NCBI RefSeq assembly: GCF_003254395.2
Contig: NC_037650.1
Span: 5,642,071-5,706,070 of the forward strand
DNA: 64,000 bases
Reading direction: 5' to 3'
Source: Apis mellifera
Taxonomy: Eukaryota; Arthropoda; Insecta; Hymenoptera; Apidae
The notes under the pieces were generated by a model. It made no database searches, was not told where the DNA came from, and worked only from the letters and a program-made list of their open reading frames with translations. Shown here piece by piece: positions 24,229-37,433 of the stretch; the first letter of the stretch is position 1; each line of letters starts with the position of its first letter. A program made the position numbers and the translations under genes.

Positions 24229-27200
24229 TTCTTGCGGGATCCAATACGTGATTCTCGCGGACGGATCCTAGGATCTATAGATCAAGGAGAAGAGACGGCG
24301 GCCGCCGGATAAGATAGATGGCGTCGGTTCGAGTAAAAGCGCGTTATAACTGCGGGGAATAAATATTGGAGTAGGTACACGGGCGGTATTACCATACAAT
24401 ACGCATACCGCGTAGAGTGATTTCGCGGGCCACGCAAGGGTGCGACGCTCGATGTTGTTGCTCCTAGAGCCCGTTTCTTCTGTACACGCTCGGTCTCGTG
24501 CCGTATACCGTGCCTCTCTCGCTCTTTCTCCGTTTAATCGCCATTAATCACCGCGATCTTCCACCCAGTCCCACGCAACCAGCCTCAGCGAACACGATAT
24601 CGAAATACCGGTGAATAGGTCTTACCCCAGCTTGCCCCAACTTGCAGCGAAGCGCGCCAACTTGTGTTCGTTTCAACTTTTAGAAGCAAAATTCTCATTC
24701 TCACCCTACGATGAGAATTATCGATGCATTTTCCATTGGATCATTTTAATGGAAACAAATAAGAGTCGTTTCGTGGAAAGGTAGAGGAAAACGTTCGTCT
24801 CGATCGCCTCGTGTCTCTTTTTTCCTTTTCTTTTTTTTTTATAAGTGATTCTTCTTCTTCTTCTTTTGAACGAATATTTGAGTGAGGCGCATCCCCGATC
24901 TCGGTCTCGATCTTAGCGTTCGCGCGTCCTTTCCTTCGTCGCCCGAAGCGATAGTCCTCTCTCTTTCGTTTCTTTTCAGGCGACAGGTGAAACGACCTAT
25001 ACGCGCAGGACAGCGAGGTCGTGTACCATTCGCCGAGGATACCTAATTCCGGAGAAAAGGAGAGAACCGATCGTGGACTCGCGATGGGAGCGTTTCAGAA
25101 GCGTAGGAGAAACTTACGCGCGCCTTCTGGGTGTAAACCTAGGGAGAGGAATACTTAGGACAATGATTTTAACGGATGGATGGACGGTGTTGGTAGAAAG
25201 AAGAAGGTGGAAAGAAATAAAGAATGAATCTCGCGTTAACGGCATGCTTAACGATCGAGGAAAATATGATTTGCGATCGGTGCGAGAGACACGGGTCTTT
25301 ACCGTCCGTCCGTGGTTGTTCGTCGATATAGAAAAGCGTTAAAATTGTGATATAGTGCTGTGTCGCGACCGCTATCGACTCTATCTTACATCTCGTACTC
25401 TACGAAGAGAATGTCCTATCGTGGAGTGGAGCCACGGTGAAATGTGATTTTTCTTCTGATACCAGCGACGATATTATGTCGATACTTTTTGTTTCCTTTT
25501 TATTCTCTTCCTTTTTTCCCATCGAGTTCGATATACACGTGATCACGTGGCCAGATAGCACGATTACTGTCAGTCCAGTTCATATTTCAACGCACATTTT
25601 TCCACCCTAGGCGATATTAATATAAAATCGATTATCAATCACAAGCCCACCAAGTTTCGCTGCTACCGTTTCGATAGATAGTGCGGATCGTATGTCGAAA
25701 GTCACCACGTATACCACGATCCTTTTTTTCCATCGCCCGCCTGATCATGAACGACGCGAAGGACACGGTCTTTTAACCCGTTTATCTTACACGCGGACAG
25801 CGTGAACGGACAGTGCGATACCGTTTGGCCGGCCAGACGCAGCGATCGTAGGATCTTCACGAGAGAAGATGAACAATCGATGGATCGAGACGAATCTTAA
25901 ACGAATTTCCTGTTCGTCCCATTAAAATCCTAGCCTAGGCAAGAGATTATCTTCCGCCGTAATTAGAGAGGCGAAAGTTGTAGTCTACGCGCGTCCTCGT
26001 AAATGCATAATTACCGCTTGTCTCCGCGTCGGCAGGATCAGAAGTCGGCGCGCAAGGAGGAGAATCTCTTACGATTACTTAATGTAAGTAATTGGCAAGA
26101 GCAGTGAGCAATATTACTTAAGTACACGAGTAAATCTAAACCGCGGCACGAACTCACTTTGAACTATTTGCGACGTGGAACATTTGAAACGCTGTTATAT
26201 ACGTTAAATCGATAAATGTTGACACGATCATTGCGAAATTCCGTGAGTATTCCGTACAGGGTCTCCGGTATCCAGCCGCGGAATCGAGCATTGCGTATGG
26301 TAACTGTTTAAGCATCGCGGTATTTAATTCTTCGTTGGACTTGCTTGAAAGAAGAATATCGATAATCCGATCTCTCGCTTCGAGAGGGGTAGGCGAACCA
26401 AATATTTGAACTTTAAGGATTCTGCTAAAAGTATTGAAAATTGGATCGCAGAGCAATATCCTTTTACAACGATCGAAAGGATATCCATTAAAATTTACGA
26501 ATAAATGAAAAAAAGAGAGGGAGAAAAGAAAGTTTATCGATTATTATTTGTTCTCAAAGAGAACTCGCAACAAGTGAATTTTGTCATAGATATACGTGAA
26601 AAGGAACAACGAACGAAACGAAAAATTGCAGACAATTATAGATTTGCATTGGTAGCTAGATAAACATTCAGAGACAATGACAAACCACGTGCGCAGGAGT
26701 AGTCACAATGTGGATAGCAGGAAACAGATACGGAATCTAAAAAAATGTCGAGTCCGTTAACTATTCCTGACCAAGGCCGAGCAGAGTTGTTAACGACATT
26801 GTACGCTCGGTTGAGCGTTGCTCGCAGCGGCGGTTCAACATTAGTCATCCGTCAAACACGATGAAACTCGTGTTACGTGCATCCTCGAGATCTCATCTTT
26901 GAGTATTTCCCTCGTTTTCCATCCCACATCCTCTTCGCACCCGCTACGACAAACCTGTATATCCGCGATTTCACGCAACCTCTTTAACCGGCATTCTCTC
27001 TCTGTTTTCCTCGGCCAGCGATAGCTAGTCACAGATCCTTTTGTTCTCTCCGCCAGATGATCGAACGCAGGGGGCGATGGTCTCGAGAGTGGATCGTAAA
27101 TCAGCGAAATTACACAGTGGCGTAACGGAAACTTAAAACCACCGCTGCTTTGGTCAAAACTTACACACAGACCGACTTCTAAGAACCCCTCGGATTTCCT

Positions 27201-30200
27201 CGAAACGAATGATTGAAGAATTCAATCGCTCTCGAGAAATTTCTCCCTGAAATTATTCCCGTCCCATGATTTTTCATCGATAAATCGCAAGTTAAAAATG
27301 AATCGAATGGAAATTCATCGTTGTTACGCGTGATAAAAATTCTCAAGTCTGGTAAATAATAAGTGAGTTCCGTCCAGTCGATCCATTTCTTTCGGAAGAT
27401 GATTCTCGTTCGGGAGAAGCTGCGCTGTTTCGAAACGGTGAGCTCGGAGAAGAAGCACGGAGAGGGAACCGGTCGCTTCCTTCCTCATTCTACTTCCAGC
27501 CACGCGAAATCGGATCGGTAATAACGGTACCCACGGGGCAACGATAAATTCCCCATCCCCGTGCCGAGCTCTCTTGGGATTTTTCCCAACAACCGGTAGT
27601 TTCTCCAGGAGTTCTCGGACCATTGACCCACCTAAACACGGAGCGCGGCCGTCTCGAATCGTATCGCGTCCCGGCGCGACGTGCCGCGTTGTCCAACGAG
27701 GCATAAACAATCCCGGTACAAGCGCAGAAAGCTTCCTGACGAGTCGGCGGAGAAGTCGAAGAGGTGTTGTAGCCGGTCGGCGCAGGGAAGCATGCAAAAG
27801 ACGACACCGAAAAACTATGGGAGAAAGTACCTGTGTGTCTTGGCGAAGGCTGACGAAGGGGGACGACCTTCCCGCGGTTCTCCACCATCCTGTCCAACCG
27901 CGTCTTTCTCTTTCCTTCTCTCCCTCCCTCCCTCCCTCCTTCCACCATCACGATTCCTTCCTTTCTCTCCCTCCTTCCCTCCCCTTTTCATTGCTCTCCT
28001 CACCACTAACCGCATCGCATCGCCACCAACCGATCCACGTACACGTACGTGGATCCACTCGCGAACGTTTCAACAGAAGATGTGGATGCGAAATCACGGG
28101 AAAAGATAACGAGGATACTCGTTAACGAGTTATATAGCGCGGATCAGACGGGAGTTGTTTTCCCTGCGGATCGAGAGATCGACTCTCCCACAGAGTTATA
28201 TACACCTTTTCCATCTTTCCATTTCCAATGGAAAGGATCGAGTGGAGCGAAAAGGGTGCGAGCGGGCAAGGTTCGAAGGCAGAAAGTATACAACCCATCG
28301 GCGACCCCGCGTGTGACCCCACGACTCGTTGTCGGTTCCCTCTATATGGCGTTATAATCGTGACCGCGGCGCCGCCAAACCGGGAAGCTACTGTGTCGGA
28401 TAGAAAATCGTCGATACGTTGGACGTTAACCGGTCATGAATGTCGAGGAAGCCGTTGGTGGATCGGGATGCGTTATGGTTAAAAAGCTCGGGTCGATGCC
28501 TGTCGACGTACCCGCCAGTTTTGTATCCGTAATGAACAATCGATGTCGCGATTTCAATCGGATATTTGTCTTGTCCGAGGATTGGAGAATGATGGCGATA
28601 GGCCATCTCGTTTCAAGGATGGTTTCTCTTTTCGGTTTCACCCGAACCTAATAGGCATCGGGTTAGATATCGGCAGGATTTCAGAATCATTTCCCGCGTT
28701 TCGACAATTTCGATTATAAATTCGATTCGAAGTATTTTTTGGAAATGTTCGAAAGAAGCCTCGAAGATTGATCCAATAGAAATAAATTATTGTAAAGAGT
28801 GTAAAGATTCGTAGGTATTTATATATCGAGGAAATGAAAGAAAAGCAAGAGTTTGTTTACTGCTTGCTTCTACATATTCGCTAGAACTTGTTGCTACTTC
28901 GTTGTTACGTCGTTTCAATAATTGGACAAATTCAATCGTTGTTTTATACGTATATATTTTACATATGTTCGTTTAATCTGATCAATACGAATTAGAATTA
29001 GAAAAACGTGTAACGCGTAACGATCAATCTTTTGACGCGATTTCGTTCCGTGTCAATGTCGCTTGTAAAACGATATAAATATTCGATTCTCATCTGGCCG
29101 GCGAATTGGAGATCGTAGTAACTTTCGGTCGATGCTCGTCCAAGGATGGTCTTGGTCTTCGACGCTCTCTCATTAGCATAGCAACGCGGAAACGCAGCGG
29201 TGGATGTACGCACGAAACTCGGGATCGCGTGGCTCTCGCTTCCACGAAGAGGATTCCATGCGCGTGTACTCGCGTCCTTTTGTCCGCGGGCTCGCGGTTT
29301 CGAATTGATTATCAGTGACGATAATAAAACGTGGAAATGTGCCGCAACAATGTTAATAACAGCTATCCTCTCGCGTCCCCGAAGATGTTGAGCGCGTTTC
29401 AAATTCTTGCCAAGAAAGTACCATCTTCTCCACGCGTCTGAGGTCTCCGTGGTATTCAAAATAATCCTCGAGGTGGAAAATACCTCGATAAGTTACACCT
29501 AGGAGGAAGACATCTCTCAAACGACAAATTTCAGTATTTTATACGGATTTTTGGACCGAGGCGCGCACGAAAATATTACCGAACCGAAACGAGTTGAAAA
29601 TTTGGAAAATTCGTGCAAGAAATTTGCCTCGATTCGCTTCGTTTGTTTTCGATCTGCATTGTTTTTTTTTGCGATTCTAAACGGCACTTCTTCCATTTTT
29701 TTTTTCCAAATACAAGAATTAATCGTTAAAACTACCCCTCCTCCTCCTCCTCCTCCTCCGAAGTTCTATTATTTCTCGAACGCTTTTTATATATACGAAA
29801 ATACAATGCAAATCTTATTTAGCCTGAGCGCGTGAGAAGAGAATAGACCATCGATCGATCATCTTTCTCCAATATAAATTCGTGACCCACATCGGGGAAA
29901 CTTTTCGAAACGAAGAAGAAGAGAAAGAAGAAAGGGGCATCGCGGTTACTTGGCAATTAAATCATCCTCTAAAAAGTCGTTCCGACGTTCGAGAGAGAGG
30001 GAGAGAGGGAGGGAGAGAAGATAGAAGAAAGATGGAGGGGAAGGGGGAGGAGGGTGTTGATAGGAAAAAAGAAAGAGAGACACGGACAGATGGTCGCGTG
30101 GTGAAAGAGAGAAGGTGAGAAAGGAGTGGGCGCAGGAGAGACGACGAATACATTACGTACGGAGGAGAGAGTCGTTTCGAATCGTGTGCCGGGTCGATCG

Positions 30201-30294
30201 TCCTCCTCCGTGAAGCCGGCCGCTCGCTTTCCCTTTCACACGCGGCGCTAATCGCCCATCGTTCTCTGATCTATCGGGTGGGAGGAGGAGGAAA

Positions 30295-30318
30295 AGAGAG
30301 AGAGAGAGAGAGAGAGAG
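30295..30318. repeat. AG microsatellite
   Basis: About twelve AG units inside a several-hundred-base purine-rich strand (about 29.98-30.42 kb). GAGA-factor-type sites are possible, but this is equally simple repeat. Confidence 0.75.
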
Positions 30319-30795
30319 GAGGGGAAACAGAGAGGAAGAGAAACCTGGAGAGGCCGGGTGAGAGAGGAAGAGGGATAGACAGGAAGAGCAAGAGACATAG
30401 AGGAAGGGAAGAGAACAGGTAGACAAGAGAGGAGGAACGATCGCAGAGGATCGGTCCTGGTCCAGGGAGGCGAGAAGCGACGAGCCTCTTCGGGGACGAA
30501 AAAGAATCGTCTACCGTGGATGCGTGCAACTTTCTTCGAGCACGCTGTCCGATGAATTACGTAGGCGAGAGATGCGCAGAGAAATCATAATAAATGTGAA
30601 ACGAGGAACCGGAGGTAAACCGAGAGGATGCATGAATTTCGGGCTTAGCGAAAAGAAATATCTTTATTGGTGAAATTTTAAATTCCTTTTTCAATTAACG
30701 CTAACATCTGTTAACGATTTCATGGATTTCATATCATATTGCACGATAAGTTTGATATTCGATCGTCGTACGAAATTGAAAATCATAAGGGAAAG

Positions 30796-30815
30796 TGTTA
30801 CGTGTACACGTAACA
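30796..30815. repeat. 20-bp perfect palindrome
   Basis: Two ten-base arms, TGTTACGTGT and its complement, with no spacer. Half-site GTTACGTG resembles PAR-bZIP (GTTACGTAAC) and ACGTG bHLH-PAS sites. Confidence 0.8.
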
Positions 30816-31916
30816 TGTGTGTATGTGTACGTACGTACGTTCCAATCGATAAGATTAAACGAGACACAGAGATAAGCGCAAAGAATGACGTGTAAATTAA
30901 TTGAAAAATTGTTGGTATGAATGAAGCAATCAAAGTGAATCAACGCGTCCTAATAGCGGATAACGTTCGATAATCCTACTTTTACATCAGCCTTTGATAT
31001 AAAATTAGACGGAACCTCAGAATCGGTTGCTGGCAACTGCCGCACACGAGGGGAGATACACAATCGTAGGTGGGAATCGTAGCCGCAATTCACCATTTTC
31101 CGATCGCATAATAAAATACGTACGCGTACAACGTGGAATCGATTCGACTGGTTTAGCTCCTGTTTCCATTTCTCGCGTTTCCTTGACAGCTCGGGCGCGC
31201 GCTCGTTGCGTATGCTCGTTATACAATGTTCCACGTGCGGTTCCGTTAAAGACTCGACGCCCACGCGATGTGTGTCGCGTAAGGGCTGGGAAACGACGGT
31301 GGCGCGGGGAAGTATCGGTGTTGCGGTGAAAATGAAAGTGTGCGGCGTGCACCGTTCTACCATTATTGACCACCGATCGGCTGGGTCGACGCTGGTTGCT
31401 TGGTTTATTAGCATTTTCATTCATGGGCAAAGAAAGATAGAATTAGCCGTCGATTTATGGCGCGAGGAGGGTCGCGCGTGGAAAAATTACAAGGAGAACG
31501 AGTTGTGTGTCCCGTGGTTAACGGACGCGTGTATCGCCGACTACCGACTATCGAACTTAAAAATGGTCACGTGTCGATTGGATCGCGGTGTACGGGCTCT
31601 GTATTTAAGCTCGTGAGCGGCGAAGAAACGAGTCGACGTTTCACCATGGAAACAGCCTGCGCGGCGTTCGTTCAACGAAGATTCATCGAGCATGCGATTA
31701 AAACAGCTCTGTAATTAGCATTACAGTGGTACACGATATACCGGCGTGTTACCGCAATCGTAAACAAAATATTAGCATTCTAAACGGCGATAAGTTACGC
31801 AAAGAGGGGATGTAATTATATTTACACGTTACTATTAACGTAATCAGACGGAGGAATCTGTAACGGTATAAAAGACGTGCACGTGCTTCGATCCAATTGT
31901 ATCCATGTGTTGCGAG

Positions 31917-31940
31917 TCTTCGTAAGAATTCTTACGAAGA
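31917..31940. repeat. 24-bp perfect palindrome
   Basis: Two twelve-base arms, TCTTCGTAAGAA and its complement, meeting at a GAATTC centre. Could be a dimeric factor site or a chance/replication-derived inversion. Confidence 0.85.
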
Positions 31941-34322
31941 AGAATCGTTCGTTATGCGAAAGCTAGAGATTTCTATCCGTCATTTCTTCCATCTTTTTAT
32001 TATCCCCCCCTCCCTTCCTGGGGAAAATCGAATCATACCGTTACGTAATTGTCGCCGATGGACGCGATAGAAAAGTAAACAGAAACACGCGGTATCGCGA
32101 CACAATTTATTCGACTATTCGAACACTGTACCGTGCATTCGTATTTCCCCTCGTATTTCGAGAAACGATTTCGTACCCGCACACTCGTTGATCAGACACA
32201 TCGCATAAATAATAATTATATCGCTGCTGTGCATCGTGGCGTTGAAAAATGTCCCTTAGAAACGAAACGAAAGTACGATCGTTTTTCATCCCGCTCGATC
32301 TTCCTTCTTCATCGGTGTTTGGTGAACATAAAAGGTGAACGCTCGTATTCTATAAATAGTGTTATAAACGTGCGTGAACTCTCGTTGCACGAATATCAGC
32401 GCGACACTCGACTTTCGTCTTGTAACCCGACGTTACACGCGGCCGGTGTTACGTAATACAGCATGTAAACCTCTCACCCTCGCCCAGGGTCTTCCTGACT
32501 ACGGGAGAACCCATAACGACAACCGGTTCCTCCTCCTCCTCCTCCTCTTTCTCTCTCTCTTTCTCTCTCTCTCTCCTTTTTCCACGCCTCTGTGATCCGC
32601 TCGCATCCTTTATTCCCGCGATGGACCGACGAGCGAAACGAGCGCTCTCGAATTCGGGCTTAAGAACACACCGGTTCACCTCCTTGCACGTTCCTTGCAC
32701 GATCCCCAGAAATGTTGACAGAGGAGGCGTTAATGGCGAAATTTATCTCTCACCTGGTAATCCGGCAGGTTAAAGTGAGTCACGTTGTTCTCGCAGAACG
32801 TGCATGATTGATTGTAATAGGTGTCTTCCTAGAGCTAGGCGCAATTTATCTTTGGTTCGTTGCCGGGTGAAGTGCAGAAAAGTTCAGGGGTATATCGTTC
32901 TATAGAGGGATCTATCGTGATTTCGCGGGGAATGTAGAGGAATAAAATATTGATATTACCGGAGGATTTATACGTCTTGATACGAAACATCCTAGGCGAG
33001 ATAGTGTCCCCGCAAAGATATATTCCATCTACTTTGTTAATTGAGGTCAAACCGCCTCTACCGGTTACGTAACCATAACCGTTTCACCCCACCGAGTCAA
33101 GGGTTAATACGTAACATCGAGCGTCTTAATTCATGCGTAATGCGATGCAATTATAGAAAAACACCGCCATTAAATCAACGTGTTAAATTTAAAATCACGA
33201 TCTCGTCCGTTGGTCGATCGTTCGACGAGGGGGTGATAAACGATCGTCTCAAGGCAAATTATCCAATCCCGGAACACTCGTATGTGTGTGCGTTTCTTCT
33301 GATTTTTCAAGCAAAATCTGGAAGAGGTCTGACCATAGACGACTTTCTAAAAAAAGAAAAAAAAGAAAGAAGAAAAAAGAGAGTATCCTACTCGTTCATC
33401 GTCGGGATCGTCTCGATTTCTTCGATCTATCGATTACGCAGTGCATCGTTTCTTCTCTCGAATTCTTCTCGAAGGGTATATAATAGGTCTGTAACACATG
33501 GGGCGTTTTTATGGCAACCTGACCGCCATTCGAATCAGGGGAAAAAATTTTTTAATCGATGAGCTTAGACCGCGTCGTAACGGGAAGTCTACATTGAGAG
33601 TGAAAAGCGATACAGGGGAGGGACGGGACGAGAGAGAGGTTCACTGGCATCCACGGTGCTTTTCCACTGACAGCGCATTATACGGGAGAAAGGTCATCCC
33701 ACAACCTAATAAAAAATTATGCGCCGTACTGCTCCCAAGCAACGTTACGTACGGTACAATAATCTTCAGCAGGCGGCACAAAGCGGTGGCGAGCTAATTA
33801 AAGAAAATGAGTAAATAATTCGAGTTGACCGAGTGATCGTGAAAACAAGCTGTCGGCAGAAGAAATCGTATTTCTGTTCGATTGAGAAAGGGAAATTATA
33901 TACGATGAAATGAAACGTTAGACGTTGTTTTTTTTAAATAATCGGGCGGATAGATTTTCCCACTTTGTCTAAAAAATTGTTGGAAAGAATCGGAGAGGAT
34001 CGGAGAGACGATCGAAAGTGGCCACCGCGATAAATATTTATGAGCTAATCGAACAAGGAGCAGTTCCATCCGATTTCCTTGAAGATTCAACAATTTTGAA
34101 TCTATCACCCAATTCGACACTGTGCCACTGGAGCGTGCCGAGGCAAACAACTTTTTTTTTTTCTTTTTTATATATCTCCTTGTATCTCTTTCTCTTTCGT
34201 TTTTAATGCAAAGCTAAACTTGTCACAACGTTCAACATACTGTCTCGTGCAACCAATCACGTTTTGATAGTCACGCCGGCCTTCGGCCGAGACGTCTCAC
34301 CGGAAGATTCCGGTTTGCGGAT

Positions 34323-34374
34323 CGATCGAACGACCTTACCTTCCCTCCCCCGGACTATCCTAGATCAGTGCTCG
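34323..34374. repeat. Duplicated block, copy 1
   Basis: Shares CGATCGAACGACCTTA and AGATCAGTGCTCG, 39 bases apart (start to start), with copy 2 at 34855-34905, where the same two motifs are 38 bases apart. The middle is pyrimidine-rich in both copies, and AG precedes ATCAGTGCTCG in both, resembling a splice acceptor. Confidence 0.7.
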
Positions 34375-34854
34375 ATTTACGAGTAACGAGTGGAAGAAGA
34401 GAGCTTTAAGCTCTCTCGACGAAACGTCTTCATCTCGCAACTATAACCGTATATACATATATAAATAGCGTAGACATAAACGTGTCTTTATCGTTCGATT
34501 GATCTCGGTGACGCGAGATTAACTCGTTTCGTCGAGGCGTAACGAGCGAACTGTTAGAATTTTTAAGCAACGGTGGCGATAAGATTTCGTTTCGAGGACG
34601 TTAATCGTGCTTAACCTTGCATGACCCGGCCGCTTCTATTACACTCGATCGATATTAATATTAAACACGTTTCGCCGTTTTATCCGCTTATTAATTAAAA
34701 CGCAACCTCCCAAAGAGAGCGTGAACACATTCTCCGCGCTGAAATTCCTTGAATTTACTCGGTCAGCTCGGTAGAGGATCGTAGTCGTCGTCGTCGTCGT
34801 CGTAAGCTCTCGTTGCGGCTGAATTCTCGCCAAAGGGTCCCCCGTCCGGCGAAC

Positions 34855-34905
34855 CGATCGAACGACCTTATCCTTCTCTCGCGCCCTCTTCCAGATCAGT
34901 GCTCG
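34855..34905. repeat. Duplicated block, copy 2
   Basis: Second copy of the block at 34323-34374, same orientation, 532 bases downstream. Confidence 0.7.
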
Positions 34906-35781
34906 TTTCACAGGTGGCCGACACGATAGCCGGGTGTTTCGTCACGTGTCGAAGTGAGCTCGTCTTACGGGTGATTAACTGGGGCGACGTCGGCTCGTGC
35001 TTACGCCTCCGCTCTGCCACGCGTGCACCAGTCACCGCGGTTGGGGGTAGAGAGAGGACGGGGGCAGGGGGAGGGGAGTTGCGGGGGGTAGCTCGAGTGA
35101 TGCATGAATGAAGGTTGCAGAGGTGGTGGAGTCTCGGTAGTCGAAGAGAGTGGAAACGAGAGCGGGCATCCCTCGACAACGAGGCGGTGAATCGTAGCCC
35201 CTAATCTTTCTTCCTTCCATCCCTCCCTCCTCATCTCCCTCTGTATTTCGCTTACCTCGATTATCCTCCTCCTCCTCCTTTGATCCAGGTCGTTTTCACC
35301 CCTACGTCTACTACGCTACGATCCACTACGCGGATGCGCGGAGGGGAGGGAGAAGGAATCGTGACGTAGTTTGTCATCAGAATTCCACCAGATGCATTAA
35401 TTGGCATTATTTCCGGCCGCGTGATCACCAAGGAACTCGTCGAGGATTCCTGCGATGCGATTTCGTCGTAATCACGCTTCCGCGCGTCAATCCCGCGACC
35501 CGGTCCACGGTTGACGGATAAATGAGCCGCGTTTCGGATTGACGGGCGTAGGTGAATAATTGCGAATCGTATCGGCGTAATTAGAGGCCGTTTTACGGCT
35601 CTCCCCGGTGATTTATATCGGTATTTATCCGTCGGTGAATCGCGACGGATAAAGGAGGAGAGTGGAGATCGATCGAGGCTGACGGCGACACTTTCGATTG
35701 CCGGTTAACCGAGAGTAAGATCAAAAGGGTGAAATTGGACGGAACGATAAATAGGGAGGAACGATCTTTGTGGATAAGGCT

Positions 35782-35804
35782 TCTCTCTCTCTCTCTCTCT
35801 CTCT
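35782..35804. repeat. TC microsatellite
   Basis: About eleven TC units. Confidence 0.8.
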
Positions 35805-36815
35805 CGGCTTCCTTCGTTTTTTTTAATCGACCTGGTGGAAGTACGCTATGCATTTTGTTCCTACCGTCCTACTATGTTTATACAAAGTATAAATTATCGT
35901 TCGCCATGGTCGCGTGTAACGCGTTGATACAAAACGAGCAACTCGAACTGCAACTCGTGTATCGATTTCCTTGTTTACGCAGAATTGCTTCATTCCGTAA
36001 AAAGCGAATAAAATTTTGTAACGCACGCGCCGCTCGACCGAGCATTAAACGGAGAAAAAAAATTCTTCGATATCCTGATTACATCACTTTAACAGTTTAA
36101 CGAGAGTTTTCCTCTCTTCGTGCCCGAAGTATCAATCAAATTTCTATTATACGTTTAATCATCTCGTTCGATCATGATTAAACGTAAAAAAACATGTTGC
36201 AACGTTTATTTCGACGATTATTATCCTTCCTTTCGAGTAACAACGAGTGTTGTATTTATATACGCTCGCATCGCTCCGATAATTTTCTCGAGGGTTAATA
36301 AACGACATTGCCAATGTTCCATTTCTATCCGTCAGTATCCAAGGTCCGTTTTAACCCGCGTCTCATCGATAATTCAAACGAGATCGTCGGTGCCAAGACA
36401 CGCGTCGCGCGCGACCACCAGCTGAACTCGATATATGAACGGAAAACGGGCCAGGAGAGCGCCAAACGCGGAAAAGAGACGGCCGCGGAAGATGGAAATA
36501 AACCCGACGGCTGTGAAGTAGAAGGTGTCGAAACGTAACTAGCTATCGAGGGCGAAGGGTGCAACGGAAACGAGATGTTTCCTCGAGGAAGGAATGAAAG
36601 AAAAAAGAAAGAAAAGGAGAGAGAGCGAGAGAGAGAGTGGGAGGGAGGGAGTGGGAGAAAGAGAGAGAGAGAAAGAGAGATCGCAAAAGAAAAGAGGAAG
36701 AGAAGAGATGATCCGGTATATAACAGTGTGTTGGATCGGGTCGGGTTAGATTGGGTTGGCTTGCGTGGGGTTAGATATCCGGGTGGAGGGAGATGGTGAT
36801 CGGTAGGTGGTGTGC

Positions 36816-37018
36816 TGACGTCATTACAGCGGCATCATCAGCCGCGTGGGCCAATAGGGACGCTCACTCGAGCCAGGTCCATCGATCCGCCGGCTGCTGT
36901 CGTGTGTGTGTTTATGACGTCCAAAGGTGACGTCATCGTTAGCGCCGTTCGCCGCCGCCGTCGCTATACACGCTACGGTTTTAATATAGCGGAGGAACGC
37001 GCGCGATCCAGACTCAGT
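36816..37018 (+). promoter_or_regulatory. Candidate CRE-TATA-initiator promoter, + strand
   Basis: Two perfect CRE palindromes TGACGTCA (36816-36823 and 36928-36935) and one near-match TGACGTCC (36915-36922) lie upstream of a TATA-like TTAATATA (36981-36988). The arthropod initiator TCAGT follows at 37014-37018, with its A at 37016. The TATA-like element to initiator distance (28-35 bases) is right for RNA polymerase II. The motifs are seen; transcription is inferred. If used, the start would feed rightwards towards the possible coding exon at 38909. The layout resembles promoters of CREB-driven immediate-early genes, but the gene is not identified. Confidence 0.4.
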
Positions 37019-37374
37019 TACGCGGCGGCCGGCCACCCGTGCGAGAGCGTATCGCTTTCTTGCAAAACGTGCCCGCGCTGTTTTTCACTTTCTTTCTCTC
37101 TCTCTCTTTATCTCTGTCTCCTCGCTATTTCTCTCGGTTCAACTTCCTTTCTCTTTCGTTCTTAACCGCGATCAACACCGCCGTCACAACACACGAGTCG
37201 CGGTGTTATTTCTTTCGATCCGTGTCTAAGGAAAAAAAAAGAAAAAAAAGAAAGAAAGAAAAAGAAAAAGAAAAAGAAAGAGGAAAAGGATTGTGCATCG
37301 AGTTCTCGTGTGCAAACGGATAATCAAGAGACAGAGCGTGTCAAGTGCGAGGAAATCAGGGTTTACGTACCCTG

Positions 37375-37433
37375 AAGAAGGAAGGAAGGAAGAAAGGAAG
37401 TAAGGAAGGAAGGAAGGAAGGAAGGAAGGAAGA
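37375..37433. repeat. GAAG tetranucleotide repeat
   Basis: Nearly 60 bases of GAAG/GAAA units, preceded by a separate AAAG-rich run at about 37230-37290. Confidence 0.8.

Larger units (their letters stand above)
22101..30640. other. Gene-free, repeat-rich tract
   Basis: No gene supported. CpG-rich with many simple repeats: TTC (22661-22687), GTC/GCC (22945-22988), TA (24184-24228) and a purine-only stretch around 29.98-30.42 kb containing an AG run (30295-30318). The many apparent reading frames are low-complexity Ser/Arg/Pro strings from these repeats. Confidence 0.5.
30641..36780. other. Gene-free tract with palindromes and a local duplication
   Basis: No gene supported. Contains a 20-bp (30796-30815) and a 24-bp (31917-31940) perfect palindrome, a duplicated block (34323-34374 and 34855-34905), a GTC run near 34787-34802 and a TC run (35782-35804). 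From about 36575 to 36705 the strand is purine-rich. Confidence 0.5.

Noticed and set aside
33689..33696. AAAGGTCA, the NR4A monomer site (NBRE)
   Set aside because: An exact match, but an eight-base non-palindromic motif is expected about twice by chance in 64 kb counting both strands. Not evidence of Hr38 autoregulation.
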